Assembly: GCA_036961205.1 (NCBI GenBank)
Contig: JBALVI010000013.1
Coordinates: 8,756-72,755 of the forward strand
Direction: 5' to 3'
Source: CALJFL01 sp036961205
GTDB taxonomy: Bacteria; Pseudomonadota; Gammaproteobacteria; Pseudomonadales; Halieaceae
Length of the DNA stretch: 64,000 bases
A program made the position numbers and the translations under genes. Below, piece after piece: positions 50,710-59,156 of this stretch. The notes under the pieces were generated by a model. That model had not been told where the DNA came from and ran no database searches. It saw only the letters and a list, made by a program, of their open reading frames with translations. How positions within the stretch are numbered: the first letter of the stretch is position 1; each line of letters starts with the position of its first letter.

Positions 50710-52092
50710 TCATTCGACGGCCGCCAGGGCCTCGGAAAGCTTTGAGACCGCAATCACCTCCATTCCCTTCACTACGCTCTTGGGGGCATTACCGCGGGGC
50801 ACGATGGCGCGCTTAAATCCATGCTTGGCAGCCTCAGACAAACGTTCCTGACCGCTGGGCACGGGTCGAATTTCCCCGGACAAACCGACCTCCCCAAAAA
50901 TCACCATATCCCGTGGCAACTGTGTGTCCCTGAAGCTGGAGACGATTGCCAGCAATAGTGCCAGGTCAGCGCTGGTTTCCAACACTTTCACCCCGCCGAC
51001 CACATTGGCGAACACATCCTGATCACCCACCTGCAAGCCACCGTGCCTATGCAATACGGCAAGTAACATGGCCAACCGGTTTTGCTCCAGTCCAACCGCT
51101 ACTCGCCGCGGATTGCCCAGTTGACTGTCGTCTACCAGCGCCTGAATCTCGACCAGAAGAGGCCGGGTCCCCTCCCAAACCACCATGACCGCGCTACCGG
51201 ATGCCGGGTCGTCACTGCGATCGAGAAATATTGCCGATGGGTTCTTAACCTCCCGCATGCCCTTGTCGGTCATCGCAAATATGCCCAACTCATTAACCGC
51301 GCCAAAGCGATTTTTTTGGCCCCTCAGGGTACGAAAACGTGAATCATCGCTTCCCTCCAGCAGAATCGAGCAATCAATCATATGCTCCAGAACCTTGGGG
51401 CCGGCCAGCGAACCTTCTTTGGTCACGTGACCCACCAGCAAAAGCACCATCCCGGTTTTTTTGGCCAGCCGTGTGAGGTAGGCAGCGCACTCGCGTACCT
51501 GAGAGACACTGCCAGGTGCCGATGCAATTTCATCGGTGTGCACGACCTGAATAGAATCAACGACTAGCACCTTGGGCTTGTATTCATCCGCAGCAGCGAC
51601 AATTGCTTCTACATTGGTTTCCGCCATAAGGCGCAATTTATCGGTCGCCAGGCCCAGGCGCTGCGCGCGCATGGCCACCTGTTGCGGCGATTCCTCTCCG
51701 GTAACATAAAGGGCCTCCATGTTGCCCGCGAGATGGCACATGGTTTGCAGCAAAAGAGTGCTCTTCCCGGCTCCGGGGTTACCGCCGATAAGTATTGATG
51801 AACCGGGCACAAACCCTCCGCCCAGCACCCGATCAAATTCCTCAGCACCACTGCTAAAGCGAGGCAGGTCTTCAAAGTCTATATCCTGAAGTACGCGGGC
51901 TTCGGCTAACTTGCCGGCAAAGCCACCGCGTTTTGCACTACCACCGGCACCAGCGCGACCCGAGCCGCTGGACGGCCCCAGGCGAATTTCCACGACGGTA
52001 TTCCACGCACCGCAGTCATTGCATTGCCCCTGCCATTTCGCATAATCTGAGCCACAATCGTTACAAACGAAGGCCGTTTTTTGTTTTGCCAT
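50710..52092 (-). CDS. radA: DNA repair ATPase RadA
   Basis: RecA-like branch-migration helicase for recombinational repair. The zinc finger (CNDCG and CNDCGAW) lies at the N-terminus, Walker A is GGNPGAGKST, the RadA-specific KNRFG motif is present, and the C-terminal Lon-protease-like domain carries VGGVKVLETSADLALLLAI. Start ATG 52092 with GGGGA five bases upstream gives 460 residues, as in E. coli (460). A longer frame to 52470 reads over the divergent DnaT-repeat gene and is rejected. Confidence 0.96.
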   Translation of the reverse strand: MAKQKTAFVCNDCGSDYAKWQGQCNDCGAWNTVVEIRLGPSSGSGRAGAGGSAKRGGFAGKLAEARVLQDIDFEDLPRFSSGAEEFDRVLGGGFVPGSSILIGGNPGAGKSTLLLQTMCHLAGNMEALYVTGEESPQQVAMRAQRLGLATDKLRLMAETNVEAIVAAADEYKPKVLVVDSIQVVHTDEIASAPGSVSQVRECAAYLTRLAKKTGMVLLLVGHVTKEGSLAGPKVLEHMIDCSILLEGSDDSRFRTLRGQKNRFGAVNELGIFAMTDKGMREVKNPSAIFLDRSDDPASGSAVMVVWEGTRPLLVEIQALVDDSQLGNPRRVAVGLEQNRLAMLLAVLHRHGGLQVGDQDVFANVVGGVKVLETSADLALLLAIVSSFRDTQLPRDMVIFGEVGLSGEIRPVPSGQERLSEAAKHGFKRAIVPRGNAPKSVVKGMEVIAVSKLSEALAAVE

Positions 52093-52151
52093 TCCTGTCC
52101 CCGCGGAAAAAACGTATCCTAGCAGACTTCCATTAGATTGCCGGTATAAGC

Positions 52152-53282
52152 ATGTCAGATTCCTCCCTCGTCCCCGAACGCCAGCTGGTTTTTTCACCAG
52201 GTCTGGCGGCGACGATTGGTCTGGAAGAATCCATCCTACTGCAACACCTGCACGCACAGTTTGACCTACAATCACCGCAACAGCGGGATGGTTTCGCCTG
52301 GTTGAGCGTAACGCGGCAGTATCTGCTGCGCTCTCTGCCGTTCTGGAACGCCATCGACCTGCACCGCATTTCCCGCAGTCTCGTGGACAAGGGGGTGATA
52401 CTGATCGATTCACCACCTTTGCACACCGAGGATCGACTGCTGTTTGCCATGAATGAGCCGGTACGATCAAACCGTGAACCCATCAACGTCCCACCTCCGC
52501 CTGCCCCAGTGTCCAGGCGCAGTTCCGGAACCTTGCCCGAAAACTGGTCACCCAGTGAAGATATGCTCCAGCTGTTAGCACTTAACCACAACATACCGCG
52601 CCAGTTTGCGGTAGACCAACTGGAAGATTTCATCTTTTACTGGCGCGAGCGCGGTGAAACCAGTCACGCTTGGGAAAACAAGTTTCGTCAGTTGGTTATC
52701 AGTAGCTGGCGGCGCGCGCAACAACACCAGGCCGAATCCTTTGAGGTCCAAAAAACCCTGCCACTGGACAAGTACTGGCGCCCAAGTGAGGACGCGCTGG
52801 AGATCATGTCCCGCGCCGGCGTTGACGACGCCTTCATCAATGAAGCTATTCCCGAATTCGTCCTATACTGGCGCGAGCGCGGCAGTGCTCCAAAGGAACT
52901 GAATTCGAAATTCGTGCAGCACATACGCCTGCAGTGGGCCAAATTCAGCTCGGGCCTGGAACACAGTACAGAGCCGAAGCGAATTACCGAACAATGGCAG
53001 CCCAATGCAGACGTTTTCGACATACTCAATTTGTCGCATATCGATCAGGATTTCGCGATTACACTACTGCCGGAATTCATTGTGTATTGGCGCGACACCA
53101 ATCAGGCCCTCGCTTCCTGGAACAGTAAGTTCATTCAGCATGTAAAATACCACTGGGCCAAACGGCATCAGATGCAACAAACGGACAACAAAAATGGCGG
53201 ACAGCAAAAATCTGATTCAAAGGGTCGCACAAGGGATAGAAGCCTCGCAGAAGACCTCAGCGACACCTCCTGGGCGGAGTGA
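52152..53282 (+). CDS. DnaT-like protein with three DnaT C-terminal-domain repeats
   Basis: Protein of 376 residues. The N-terminal 110 resemble a winged-helix-like replication domain (WLSVTRQYLLRSLPFW). It is followed by three repeats of the DnaT single-strand-binding module, each with W-x-P-S/N-x-D at its start, E-F-[IV]-x-YWR in the middle and a K-F-[IV]-x-H-[VI] end. They lie at about residues 128-188, 205-268 and 283-342. E. coli DnaT has one such module. It probably helps restart replication by remodelling PriB/ssDNA or loading DnaB. The tail is basic. It overlaps the next gene by 89 bp. Confidence 0.78.
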   Translation: MSDSSLVPERQLVFSPGLAATIGLEESILLQHLHAQFDLQSPQQRDGFAWLSVTRQYLLRSLPFWNAIDLHRISRSLVDKGVILIDSPPLHTEDRLLFAMNEPVRSNREPINVPPPPAPVSRRSSGTLPENWSPSEDMLQLLALNHNIPRQFAVDQLEDFIFYWRERGETSHAWENKFRQLVISSWRRAQQHQAESFEVQKTLPLDKYWRPSEDALEIMSRAGVDDAFINEAIPEFVLYWRERGSAPKELNSKFVQHIRLQWAKFSSGLEHSTEPKRITEQWQPNADVFDILNLSHIDQDFAITLLPEFIVYWRDTNQALASWNSKFIQHVKYHWAKRHQMQQTDNKNGGQQKSDSKGRTRDRSLAEDLSDTSWAE

Positions 53283-53877
53283 AGGGCAGAGTGAAGCCCA
53301 GCGCAAGATCTCTAGCGAGGCTCATGTAGAGGCCATCAATCAGGTTTTCGCGCTGTTTCGCCTGAACTATCACAATCAGTATTACGCCGCCTATCCTGAC
53401 GGAGTTCAACTCAATCAAATAAAGAAGCTGTGGCTGGATTCACTACACGATTATCCGGTGGAACAAATCCTCAAGGGCGCCAAGCACGCGATTGAGCACA
53501 GTGAATACCTGCCTACCCTGAATCGAATGCACGAATGCTGTCAGCAGGGCTTAGTCGATATGGGCTTACCAGCCCCTCACGATGCCTATATCGAAGCCTG
53601 TCGCGCACCAGCTCCCCGCTCAGCACAGGTTTGGAGTCACCCGGCGGTTTATCTGGCTGGCCGGGACAGCGATTGGTTCTTCCTTACCAGCAATACCGAG
53701 CGGACTAGCTGGCCGGTTTATCGAGAGCATTACCAGAAGTACTGCAGCCGTGTCTTGCGCGGCGAACAGCTGGAGGTTCCGGAGCCTGAGGCTCTCGAAA
53801 AGCCTTCCTCTGCTCCGTTGTCGAAGGAAGAGCAGTTGGCAGAGCTTCGGAAACTTCGGGAGCAGGCTGGGCTCTAG
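53194..53877 (+). CDS. Lambda-P-like replicative helicase loader (probable)
   Basis: Protein of 227 residues with the outline of the phage lambda replication protein P family: a polar N-terminus, then AINQVFALFRLNYHNQYYAAYP, an I-K-x-LW-x-D-S-L helix, and E-Y-L-P-T-L. P-type proteins capture DnaB and load it at origins or forks. Its reading frame starts inside the DnaT-repeat gene (89-bp overlap in another frame), so the two products are likely coupled. dnaB itself is less than 1 kb downstream on the opposite strand. Assignment is from pattern, not alignment. Confidence 0.62.
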   Translation: MADSKNLIQRVAQGIEASQKTSATPPGRSEGQSEAQRKISSEAHVEAINQVFALFRLNYHNQYYAAYPDGVQLNQIKKLWLDSLHDYPVEQILKGAKHAIEHSEYLPTLNRMHECCQQGLVDMGLPAPHDAYIEACRAPAPRSAQVWSHPAVYLAGRDSDWFFLTSNTERTSWPVYREHYQKYCSRVLRGEQLEVPEPEALEKPSSAPLSKEEQLAELRKLREQAGL

Positions 53878-53953
53878 CTAACGCTGACCTCAGATTCATC
53901 CAACAGCGCATAGAACTCCCTCACTAGGGTTTAACGATGTTCGTGCTAGATCC

Positions 53954-54144
53954 GGCTTTGCTGGTGGTTGGGTCCTTTCCTGCACGGCCGCAAGCTTTCC
54001 CCCTATTTCGGCCGCTGTGCAACTCGACAAAAAATGCTTTGCATTTTTCTGGACTCGGACAGTGCTCGCGGAATTCCCCGAAATAGGGGAAAAGCTTAAA
54101 CGCGACCTGATTGTGCTGGACATAAACCAGGTACCAGCAAAGCC
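53954..54144 (+). repeat. Long stem-loop element 1 (191 bp)
   Basis: The ends are a perfect 12-bp inverted repeat, GGCTTTGCTGGT (53954-53965) and ACCAGCAAAGCC (54133-54144). Inside are further arms: GTCC/GGAC, AAGCTTTCCCCCTATTTCGG (53992-54011) against its near-complement ending at 54095, and a tip hairpin AAAAATGC/GCATTTTT around 54030-54048. Conserved, unpaired-looking core segments are AACTCGACAA and TCTGGACTCGGACAG. Confidence 0.8.
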
Positions 54145-54191
54145 TTAGCTTCTGCGCTAGACCCACACCCCTTAAGCTTCTGCCCAGACGA

Positions 54192-54384
54192 GCACAGCGA
54201 GGCCGGGTTCCCTCTGGCGGGGACAATCAGCTCGCGCTTAAGCTCGCACCCAGCGGAGGGGATTTCCGCGAGGACTGTCCGAGTCCAGATTTTTGCACAG
54301 CAAAAATTGTCGAGTTCCGCAGCGGCCGGAGCTGGGTTCGAGCTTGCGAGCGTCCCCGCCATAGGGCACACGGCCTCGTTGTGC
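54192..54384 (-). repeat. Long stem-loop element 2 (193 bp), inverted relative of element 1
   Basis: Ends GCACAGCGAGGCC (54192-54204) and GGCCTCGTTGTGC (54372-54384) pair with one G-T wobble. Inner arms are GGCGGGGAC/GTCCCCGCC and AAGCTCG/CGAGCTT, with a tip ATTTTTGC/GCAAAAAT. Read on the minus strand it contains the same core as element 1 (AACTCGACAA, TCTGGACTCGGACAG, CTCGCGGAA), while its paired arms differ in both strands together. Confidence 0.8.
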
Positions 54385-54544
54385 GGATTCAGTGCTCAGA
54401 ACCGGAATTAGGCTCAATTACCTAATACCGAATAGGGAGTTACAAATGGAAGTGTGACGATGAACTAGTTTCGAATTACAGTGGCGCGAGGTTCAATTAT
54501 TTCAGGTAAGACAGGGCTTTGGGGGGAATGCAAAGTGCTTAAAA

Positions 54545-55954
54545 TCAATGTTCGTCGTAATTGCCCCGGGCAAGATTTTCAAACCGGGTAAACTCCCCTT
54601 GAAACGCCAGCCTAGTCGTACCAATAGGACCATTCCGCTGCTTGCCGATAATAATCTCAGCAGTACCTTTGTCCGGTGAGTCCTCGTTGTAGACCTCGTC
54701 CCGGTAGATGAACATAATTACGTCGGCGTCCTGCTCGATCGCACCGGATTCTCGCAAGTCAGAATTGATTGGGCGTTTATTGGGCCGCTGCTCCAGGGAA
54801 CGGTTGAGCTGTGACAACGCAACCACCGGGCAGGTGAATTCCTTGGCAATCGCTTTCAGGTTCCGGGAAATCTCCGAAATCTCGGCCGTCCTACCTTCAG
54901 ACGAGCCGGAGATCTGCATCAGCTGCATATAGTCGACCATGATCATGCCCAGCTCGCCGCCATTTTCGCGGGCGATCCGGCGAGCTCGGCTGCGTAATTC
55001 AGTGGGGCTTAGCGCCGCTGTATCATCAATATACAGGCGCGCGTCCTTGAGTTTGCTGACCGCGGCGCTGAGCTTGGGCCAATCCTCCTGCTCCAGCTTG
55101 CCGTTGCGTATTCGAGTTTGGTTGATTCTGCCGATGGACGACAACATACGAATTACCAACTGTTCCGCAGGCATTTCCATACTGAACACCAGAATAGGCT
55201 TCTTCTGCGCCAAAACTGCATTCTCAACCAGATTCATAGCGAAGCTGGTCTTACCCATTGAAGGTCTGCCGGCCACGATCACCAGATCGGAGTCTTGTAA
55301 GCCAGAAGTCATACCGTCGAGATCGGCAAAGCCGGTGCTCAGGCCAGTGATATCACCACCTGAATTAAATAGATCTTCAATCCGCGCCAGAGCGGACTTG
55401 AGTAATGGATTCACTTCCTGCGGGCCGCCTGCTTTAGGGCCCTGCTCGGTGATCTGCATGATACGGCGCTCGGCCTCTTCAATCAGATTATGGGAAGTTC
55501 TACCTTCCGGATTGAAGCCGCTGTCGGCTATTTCCTGGGCTGCGGCAATCAATTCGCGCAAACTGGCACGCTCACGCACAACCTGGCCGTAGGCGCGGAT
55601 GTTGGAGGCGCTAGGTGTATTTTGGGCGAGTTCAGCAAGATAGGGTAGGCCACCAGCGGCCTCTAGCTCGCCATTAGCCTGAAGCTTGTCCGCCACTGTG
55701 ATCACATCAACAGGTTCGGACTCATCCGCCAGTGTGGCAATTTGGCGAAAAATAAGCCGATGATCGGCGCGGTAGAAGTCTTTGGCAGTGACAGCCTCGG
55801 CTACGGAGTCCCAGCCATCTGCCGACAGCAGCAGTCCACCCAACACGGATTGTTCAGCCTCAATAGAATGGGGCTGCATTTTGATACGCGCGACGTCGCT
55901 ATCGCCCGGGTAAGGCAATTCAGAAACATTATCGGGGTAATCGCGGTCTGCCAT
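54545..55954 (-). CDS. dnaB: Replicative DNA helicase DnaB
   Basis: Hexameric helicase that unwinds the replication fork 5'-3'. The N-terminal primase-interacting domain starts with PHSIEAEQSVLGGLLL. The RecA-like domain has Walker A GRPSMGKTS, the VDYMQLM Walker B strand and the LSQLNRSLEQRPNKRP segment. 469 residues matches E. coli DnaB (471). It ends the rpsF-rpsR-DUF2232-rplI-dnaB run; a terminator lies between rplI and dnaB, so it likely has its own promoter as well. Confidence 0.97.
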   Translation of the reverse strand: MADRDYPDNVSELPYPGDSDVARIKMQPHSIEAEQSVLGGLLLSADGWDSVAEAVTAKDFYRADHRLIFRQIATLADESEPVDVITVADKLQANGELEAAGGLPYLAELAQNTPSASNIRAYGQVVRERASLRELIAAAQEIADSGFNPEGRTSHNLIEEAERRIMQITEQGPKAGGPQEVNPLLKSALARIEDLFNSGGDITGLSTGFADLDGMTSGLQDSDLVIVAGRPSMGKTSFAMNLVENAVLAQKKPILVFSMEMPAEQLVIRMLSSIGRINQTRIRNGKLEQEDWPKLSAAVSKLKDARLYIDDTAALSPTELRSRARRIARENGGELGMIMVDYMQLMQISGSSEGRTAEISEISRNLKAIAKEFTCPVVALSQLNRSLEQRPNKRPINSDLRESGAIEQDADVIMFIYRDEVYNEDSPDKGTAEIIIGKQRNGPIGTTRLAFQGEFTRFENLARGNYDEH

Positions 55955-56011
55955 GAGCCTGCTAGATAATTATTGGGACTGCACAGAGTAACCAAATTAA
56001 TCCGGCAGCTA

Positions 56012-56056
56012 AAGCAAAAACCAAAAATGCACCGACTGTTAACAGCCAGTGCATTC
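56012..56056 (-). terminator. Intrinsic terminator downstream of rplI
   Basis: On the minus strand, AATGCAC (56049-56055) pairs with GTGCATT (56026-56032) around an inner TGGCTG/CAGTCG stem with a TTAA loop, followed by TTTTGGTTTTTGC. It lies about 45 bp after the rplI stop and 58 bp before the dnaB start. Confidence 0.7.
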
Positions 56057-56100
56057 TAGAAATCATGCCGGACTCGCATAGCGAGGCCCGACAAGACACC

Positions 56101-56550
56101 TTACTCGGGGATGACGGCCACAGAGACAGTGGCAGTTACGTCACTATGAATCTGGATAGCGATTTCGTACTCACCCAGTTCACGCAACGCACCTTCCGGC
56201 AATCGCACTTCTGACTTGTCGATATCACAGCCGGCAGCAGTTACCGCTGTGGCAATGTCACGCGTACCAACAGAACCGAACAGCTTACCTTCTTCGCCAG
56301 AATTGGCCTCGATTGAAATTTGCTCCAGCGCGTTGATAGCAGCGGCGCGAATTTCAGCAGAGCCCAAAGTATCTGCAGCTGCTGCTTCCAGTTCAGCACG
56401 GCGTGTTTCAAACTGAGCGACATTATTTTCAGTCGCTGCAACCGCTTTGCCCTGAGGAATCAGGAAATTGCGACCGTAGCCTGCTTTGACATCAACCTTG
56501 TCGCCAAGGCCACCCAAATTACCGATATTCTCCAGCAAAATGATTTCCAT
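56101..56550 (-). CDS. rplI: 50S ribosomal protein L9
   Basis: Two-lobed 23S rRNA-binding protein. The N-terminal lobe reads MEIILLENIGNLGGLGDKVDVKAGY with YGRNFLIPQGKA, the classical L9 signature. A long central helix and a C-terminal lobe ending IQIHSDVTATVSVAVIPE follow. ATG 56550 gives 149 residues, as in E. coli; the longer frame from 56622 enters the upstream membrane-protein gene and is rejected. Part of the S6 operon. Confidence 0.97.
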   Translation of the reverse strand: MEIILLENIGNLGGLGDKVDVKAGYGRNFLIPQGKAVAATENNVAQFETRRAELEAAAADTLGSAEIRAAAINALEQISIEANSGEEGKLFGSVGTRDIATAVTAAGCDIDKSEVRLPEGALRELGEYEIAIQIHSDVTATVSVAVIPE

Positions 56551-56600
56551 CTTACTAACCTCTTTATGGGGAACCGTGTTCCCACTAGCTTCAAAAAAAT

Positions 56601-57464
56601 CTAGCTTTGCTGCTTTTGCCAACGCTGGCGAAAATTCATCCAGCTGTCTGCGATGGCAGCAAATACTACTATTAACTTCACCGGGTCAAAGAGTAGCCAA
56701 GCCAGGTAGAACCCGGTTAACCATCCTCTGCCCTGTCCCCGCGCCTGAACGCGAGCATGGACCAACGCAAGTCCCGCAAAATTAAGCGGGATCATGCAAA
56801 TAATTGCCCAGGTCCGGTAATCCGAGCCTAAGCTTGCCACTGCAATCGCCGCAACAGCCATTGCCATTGCCAGTGTGGGCGAATAGCGCAAAGCCTGAAA
56901 CTCTTCACTAAACCCACCCGGGTTATAAAGTGCAGCCTGCCAGTACCGTGCCAACAACAGACACATAACCGTGCCAAACCCATTGCCGGCGCCCATCATG
57001 CCCGCTATTTGCAGGGCTGTGGGGCGTACTAACTCAATTTGCTGCTGTCCGCCGTCTGATAGCTGCTGCTCCAGGTTGGCCAGAAATTCTGCGAAGAATT
57101 CCACCAACTTATCCAGAAACTCGCCGCCAAAGGCGATCAACGCCAAGCCGGTAAGGCCACCGACAGCAATTCCGGCAAGTACCGTCAGATGCAAACTGAC
57201 CGTACCGCGCAAAATCAGCGCCAGCACGCTTGTGCCAATCAGCAGCACCAGCGGGCCACTATCGCCAAAGGCGTACAGCAACACTCCAGCTGGCAACAGC
57301 GCCCACATCAACAACCAGGCGCCCTGTCCCACGCCCCGGCGTAGGGTAACCAGTGCTATTACTGCGGCACTGATCCAGCAAAACATTAGGCTCCCAGCGC
57401 CTGCCAGTGTAACCAGCAGTGCCTGGAGCCGACCGCGCATGACAAATTCAGCCAGACTTTTCAA
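56601..57464 (-). CDS. DUF2232-type multipass membrane protein
   Basis: Hydrophobic protein of 287 residues with about eight predicted helices. It lies between rpsR and rplI, where many Gammaproteobacteria carry a YybS/DUF2232 membrane protein. The segment GMMGAGNGFGTVMCLLLARYWQAALYNPGGF in the middle holds the family's conserved small-residue and W-x-A-x-LYNPGG pattern. Function is unknown; energy-coupling-factor-like folds have been suggested for relatives. Its position implies cotranscription with ribosomal protein genes. Confidence 0.75.
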   Translation of the reverse strand: MKSLAEFVMRGRLQALLVTLAGAGSLMFCWISAAVIALVTLRRGVGQGAWLLMWALLPAGVLLYAFGDSGPLVLLIGTSVLALILRGTVSLHLTVLAGIAVGGLTGLALIAFGGEFLDKLVEFFAEFLANLEQQLSDGGQQQIELVRPTALQIAGMMGAGNGFGTVMCLLLARYWQAALYNPGGFSEEFQALRYSPTLAMAMAVAAIAVASLGSDYRTWAIICMIPLNFAGLALVHARVQARGQGRGWLTGFYLAWLLFDPVKLIVVFAAIADSWMNFRQRWQKQQS

Positions 57465-57519
57465 GCGGACCTCCGCTGTGTCATCAAACTGGGCTTGTCA
57501 GGACGCGTAGCCAGATTTC

Positions 57520-57747
57520 CTAGCTATGGGAATCCGTATAAGGCAACAATGACAGAAAACGGGCGCGCTTAACGGCGGTGGCCAACTGACGTTGGTACTT
57601 AGCCTTGGTGCCAGTAATCCGGCTTGGAACGATCTTACCGGTTTCAGATACATAGGCCTTCAGGGTCTCGAGATCCTTGTAATCGATCTCTTTGGTGCCT
57701 TCGGCGGTGAAACGACAAAACTTACGGCGACGGAAAAAACGTGCCAT
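57520..57747 (-). CDS. rpsR: 30S ribosomal protein S18
   Basis: 75-residue 16S rRNA-binding protein that pairs with S6 on the platform. FRRRKFCRF at the N-terminus, DYKDLETLKAYVSETGKIVPSRITG, and the KYQRQLATAVKRARFLSLLPY tail are diagnostic. 15 bp after rpsF. Confidence 0.98.
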   Translation of the reverse strand: MARFFRRRKFCRFTAEGTKEIDYKDLETLKAYVSETGKIVPSRITGTKAKYQRQLATAVKRARFLSLLPYTDSHS

Positions 57748-57762
57748 GGTAACTCTCCTTCT

Positions 57763-58224
57763 TTACTCTTCGGTAGCAGCAGCTTCTACAGCCGGTGCAG
57801 CTTCATCTTTTGCGGGCTCTTCAACCGGGGCCGGAGCCGGTGCGGGTCGCGCGGCTTCGGTCGCCTGACGCTCCTCGTAGCGGGTCTTGCGCTCGCGGCT
57901 TTCTTTTTCAGCCTTCATGATGAAAGATTCTTCGGTAACAGACTCATCCCGACGGATAACAAGATTACGGATAACCGCATCGTTGAAGCGGAAAGTGGTA
58001 GTCAGCTCTTCCATCGCGTCGTTAGACGCCTCTACATTCATCAGCACGTAATGGGCTTTATGAATTTTGTTGATGGTGTAAGCCAGTTGGCGACGACCCC
58101 AGTCTTCAAGACGATGAACAGTACCGCCATCTTTCTGGATTGCGCTGGTGTAGCGCTCGATCATGCCTGGGACTTGCTCAGACTGGTCCGGGTGGACCAT
58201 AAATACGATTTCGTAATGTCGCAT
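57763..58224 (-). CDS. rpsF: 30S ribosomal protein S6
   Basis: 153-residue platform protein. MRHYEIVFMVHPDQSEQVPGMIERY and DWGRRQLAYTINKIHKAHYVLMN are diagnostic. After the fold (about residue 100) there is a 50-residue tail rich in Glu, Ala and Pro (APAPAPVEEPAKDEA), longer than in most relatives. In E. coli S6 receives added C-terminal glutamates from RimK; this tail ends in two encoded glutamates. First gene of the S6 operon, 160 bp from rlmB. Confidence 0.97.
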   Translation of the reverse strand: MRHYEIVFMVHPDQSEQVPGMIERYTSAIQKDGGTVHRLEDWGRRQLAYTINKIHKAHYVLMNVEASNDAMEELTTTFRFNDAVIRNLVIRRDESVTEESFIMKAEKESRERKTRYEERQATEAARPAPAPAPVEEPAKDEAAPAVEAAATEE

Positions 58225-58384
58225 AGTTAAGCTCCTTACGGGTTAATGCTACCCAATTCTTCAAGAGAAACGGTGTAGCAAGGAGGATCGGCCACTGCAT
58301 GCAGCCGGGCAAATTTTGAGGTCGCGGATTCTACATAATTTGCAAGATTACCGCAAGCGTCGCGTTTCGACGCCAACTTCAGCG

Positions 58385-59152
58385 CTAACCCGCTTTGTCC
58401 GCCCGCTGGCGAATCGCCTCAAACAGGCAGACACCGCTAGCGACTGACACATTAAGGCTGCTTACCGAACCGGCCATCGGTAGTTTGATGAGATGATCAC
58501 AATGCTCTCGGGTCAGGCGCCGCAACCCGGCTCCCTCCGCACCCATTACAATCGCCGAGGAACCCGTTAAGTCACTGTTATATATTGAGTTTTCAGCCTC
58601 TCCAGCGGCCCCGAATAACCATACACCGCGTTCTTTCAAGGCATCCATGGTGCGCGAAAGGTTGGTCACCCGAACAAAAGGCACCACCTCTGCAGCGCCA
58701 CAGGCGACCTTGCGAACGATCGGGGTAAGGTCGGCTGATTTATCCTTGGGCACCACCACCGCATGCACTCCGGCGGCATCGGCGCTGCGCAGACAGGCTC
58801 CCAGATTGTGGGGGTCGGTGACTCCATCCAACATCAACAACAAGCAGGGCTCCTGCAGATTTTCGACAAACCGCAGAAGGTCCGCCTCCTGCCACAAATT
58901 GGACTGGCCTACTTCACCGTGAATCGGCGCGTCCAATGTTTCGGCAACAACACCCTGGTGACGGCCCACCACCAGGTTATCAAGGTCCTTGCGGGGCTCC
59001 CGAGCGACGGGTACCCCCTGATTTTGCGCCAGCTCCACCACGCTATTAATGCGTCTGTCTTCGCGCCCCTGCTGCACCCACAGTCGCTGCACCGATTTCG
59101 GATTATTGCGCAAAAGGCTGTCTACCGCATGAATTCCATAGATATACTGCAT
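58385..59152 (-). CDS. rlmB: 23S rRNA (guanosine-2251-2'-O)-methyltransferase
   Basis: SPOUT-class methyltransferase that modifies G2251 in the peptidyl-transferase P loop using SAM. The N-terminal L30-like domain begins YIYGIHAVDSLL; the trefoil-knot domain has LDGVTDPHNLGACLRSADAAGVHAVV, IVMGAEGAGLRRL and LPMAGSVSSLNVSVASGV. 255 residues, normal. It directly follows rnr (4 bp), the usual pairing. Confidence 0.97.
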   Translation of the reverse strand: MQYIYGIHAVDSLLRNNPKSVQRLWVQQGREDRRINSVVELAQNQGVPVAREPRKDLDNLVVGRHQGVVAETLDAPIHGEVGQSNLWQEADLLRFVENLQEPCLLLMLDGVTDPHNLGACLRSADAAGVHAVVVPKDKSADLTPIVRKVACGAAEVVPFVRVTNLSRTMDALKERGVWLFGAAGEAENSIYNSDLTGSSAIVMGAEGAGLRRLTREHCDHLIKLPMAGSVSSLNVSVASGVCLFEAIRQRADKAG

Positions 59153-59156
59153 ACAG

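Larger units (their letters stand above)
53878..54544. other. Non-coding spacer between helicase-loader and dnaB genes
   Basis: 667 bp without a convincing gene. It holds two large inverted stem-loop elements (listed separately), a linker at 54145-54191, and a plainer AT-richer stretch at 54385-54544 where I see nothing further. Short open frames here follow the hairpin symmetry and look like artefacts. Confidence 0.7.

Noticed and set aside
50710..52470. 586-residue RadA
   Set aside because: The first 126 codons do not resemble RadA and run over the divergent DnaT-repeat gene. ATG 52092 gives the family length and has a ribosome site.
53954..54384. Integron attC sites
   Set aside because: The hairpins lack terminal RYYYAAC/GTTRRRY sites, are inverted to each other and surround no cassette; no integron integrase is present.
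54939..55592. 217-codon plus-strand frame inside dnaB
   Set aside because: Antisense shadow of a strongly conserved gene; composition follows dnaB codon structure and no ribosome site or family match is evident.
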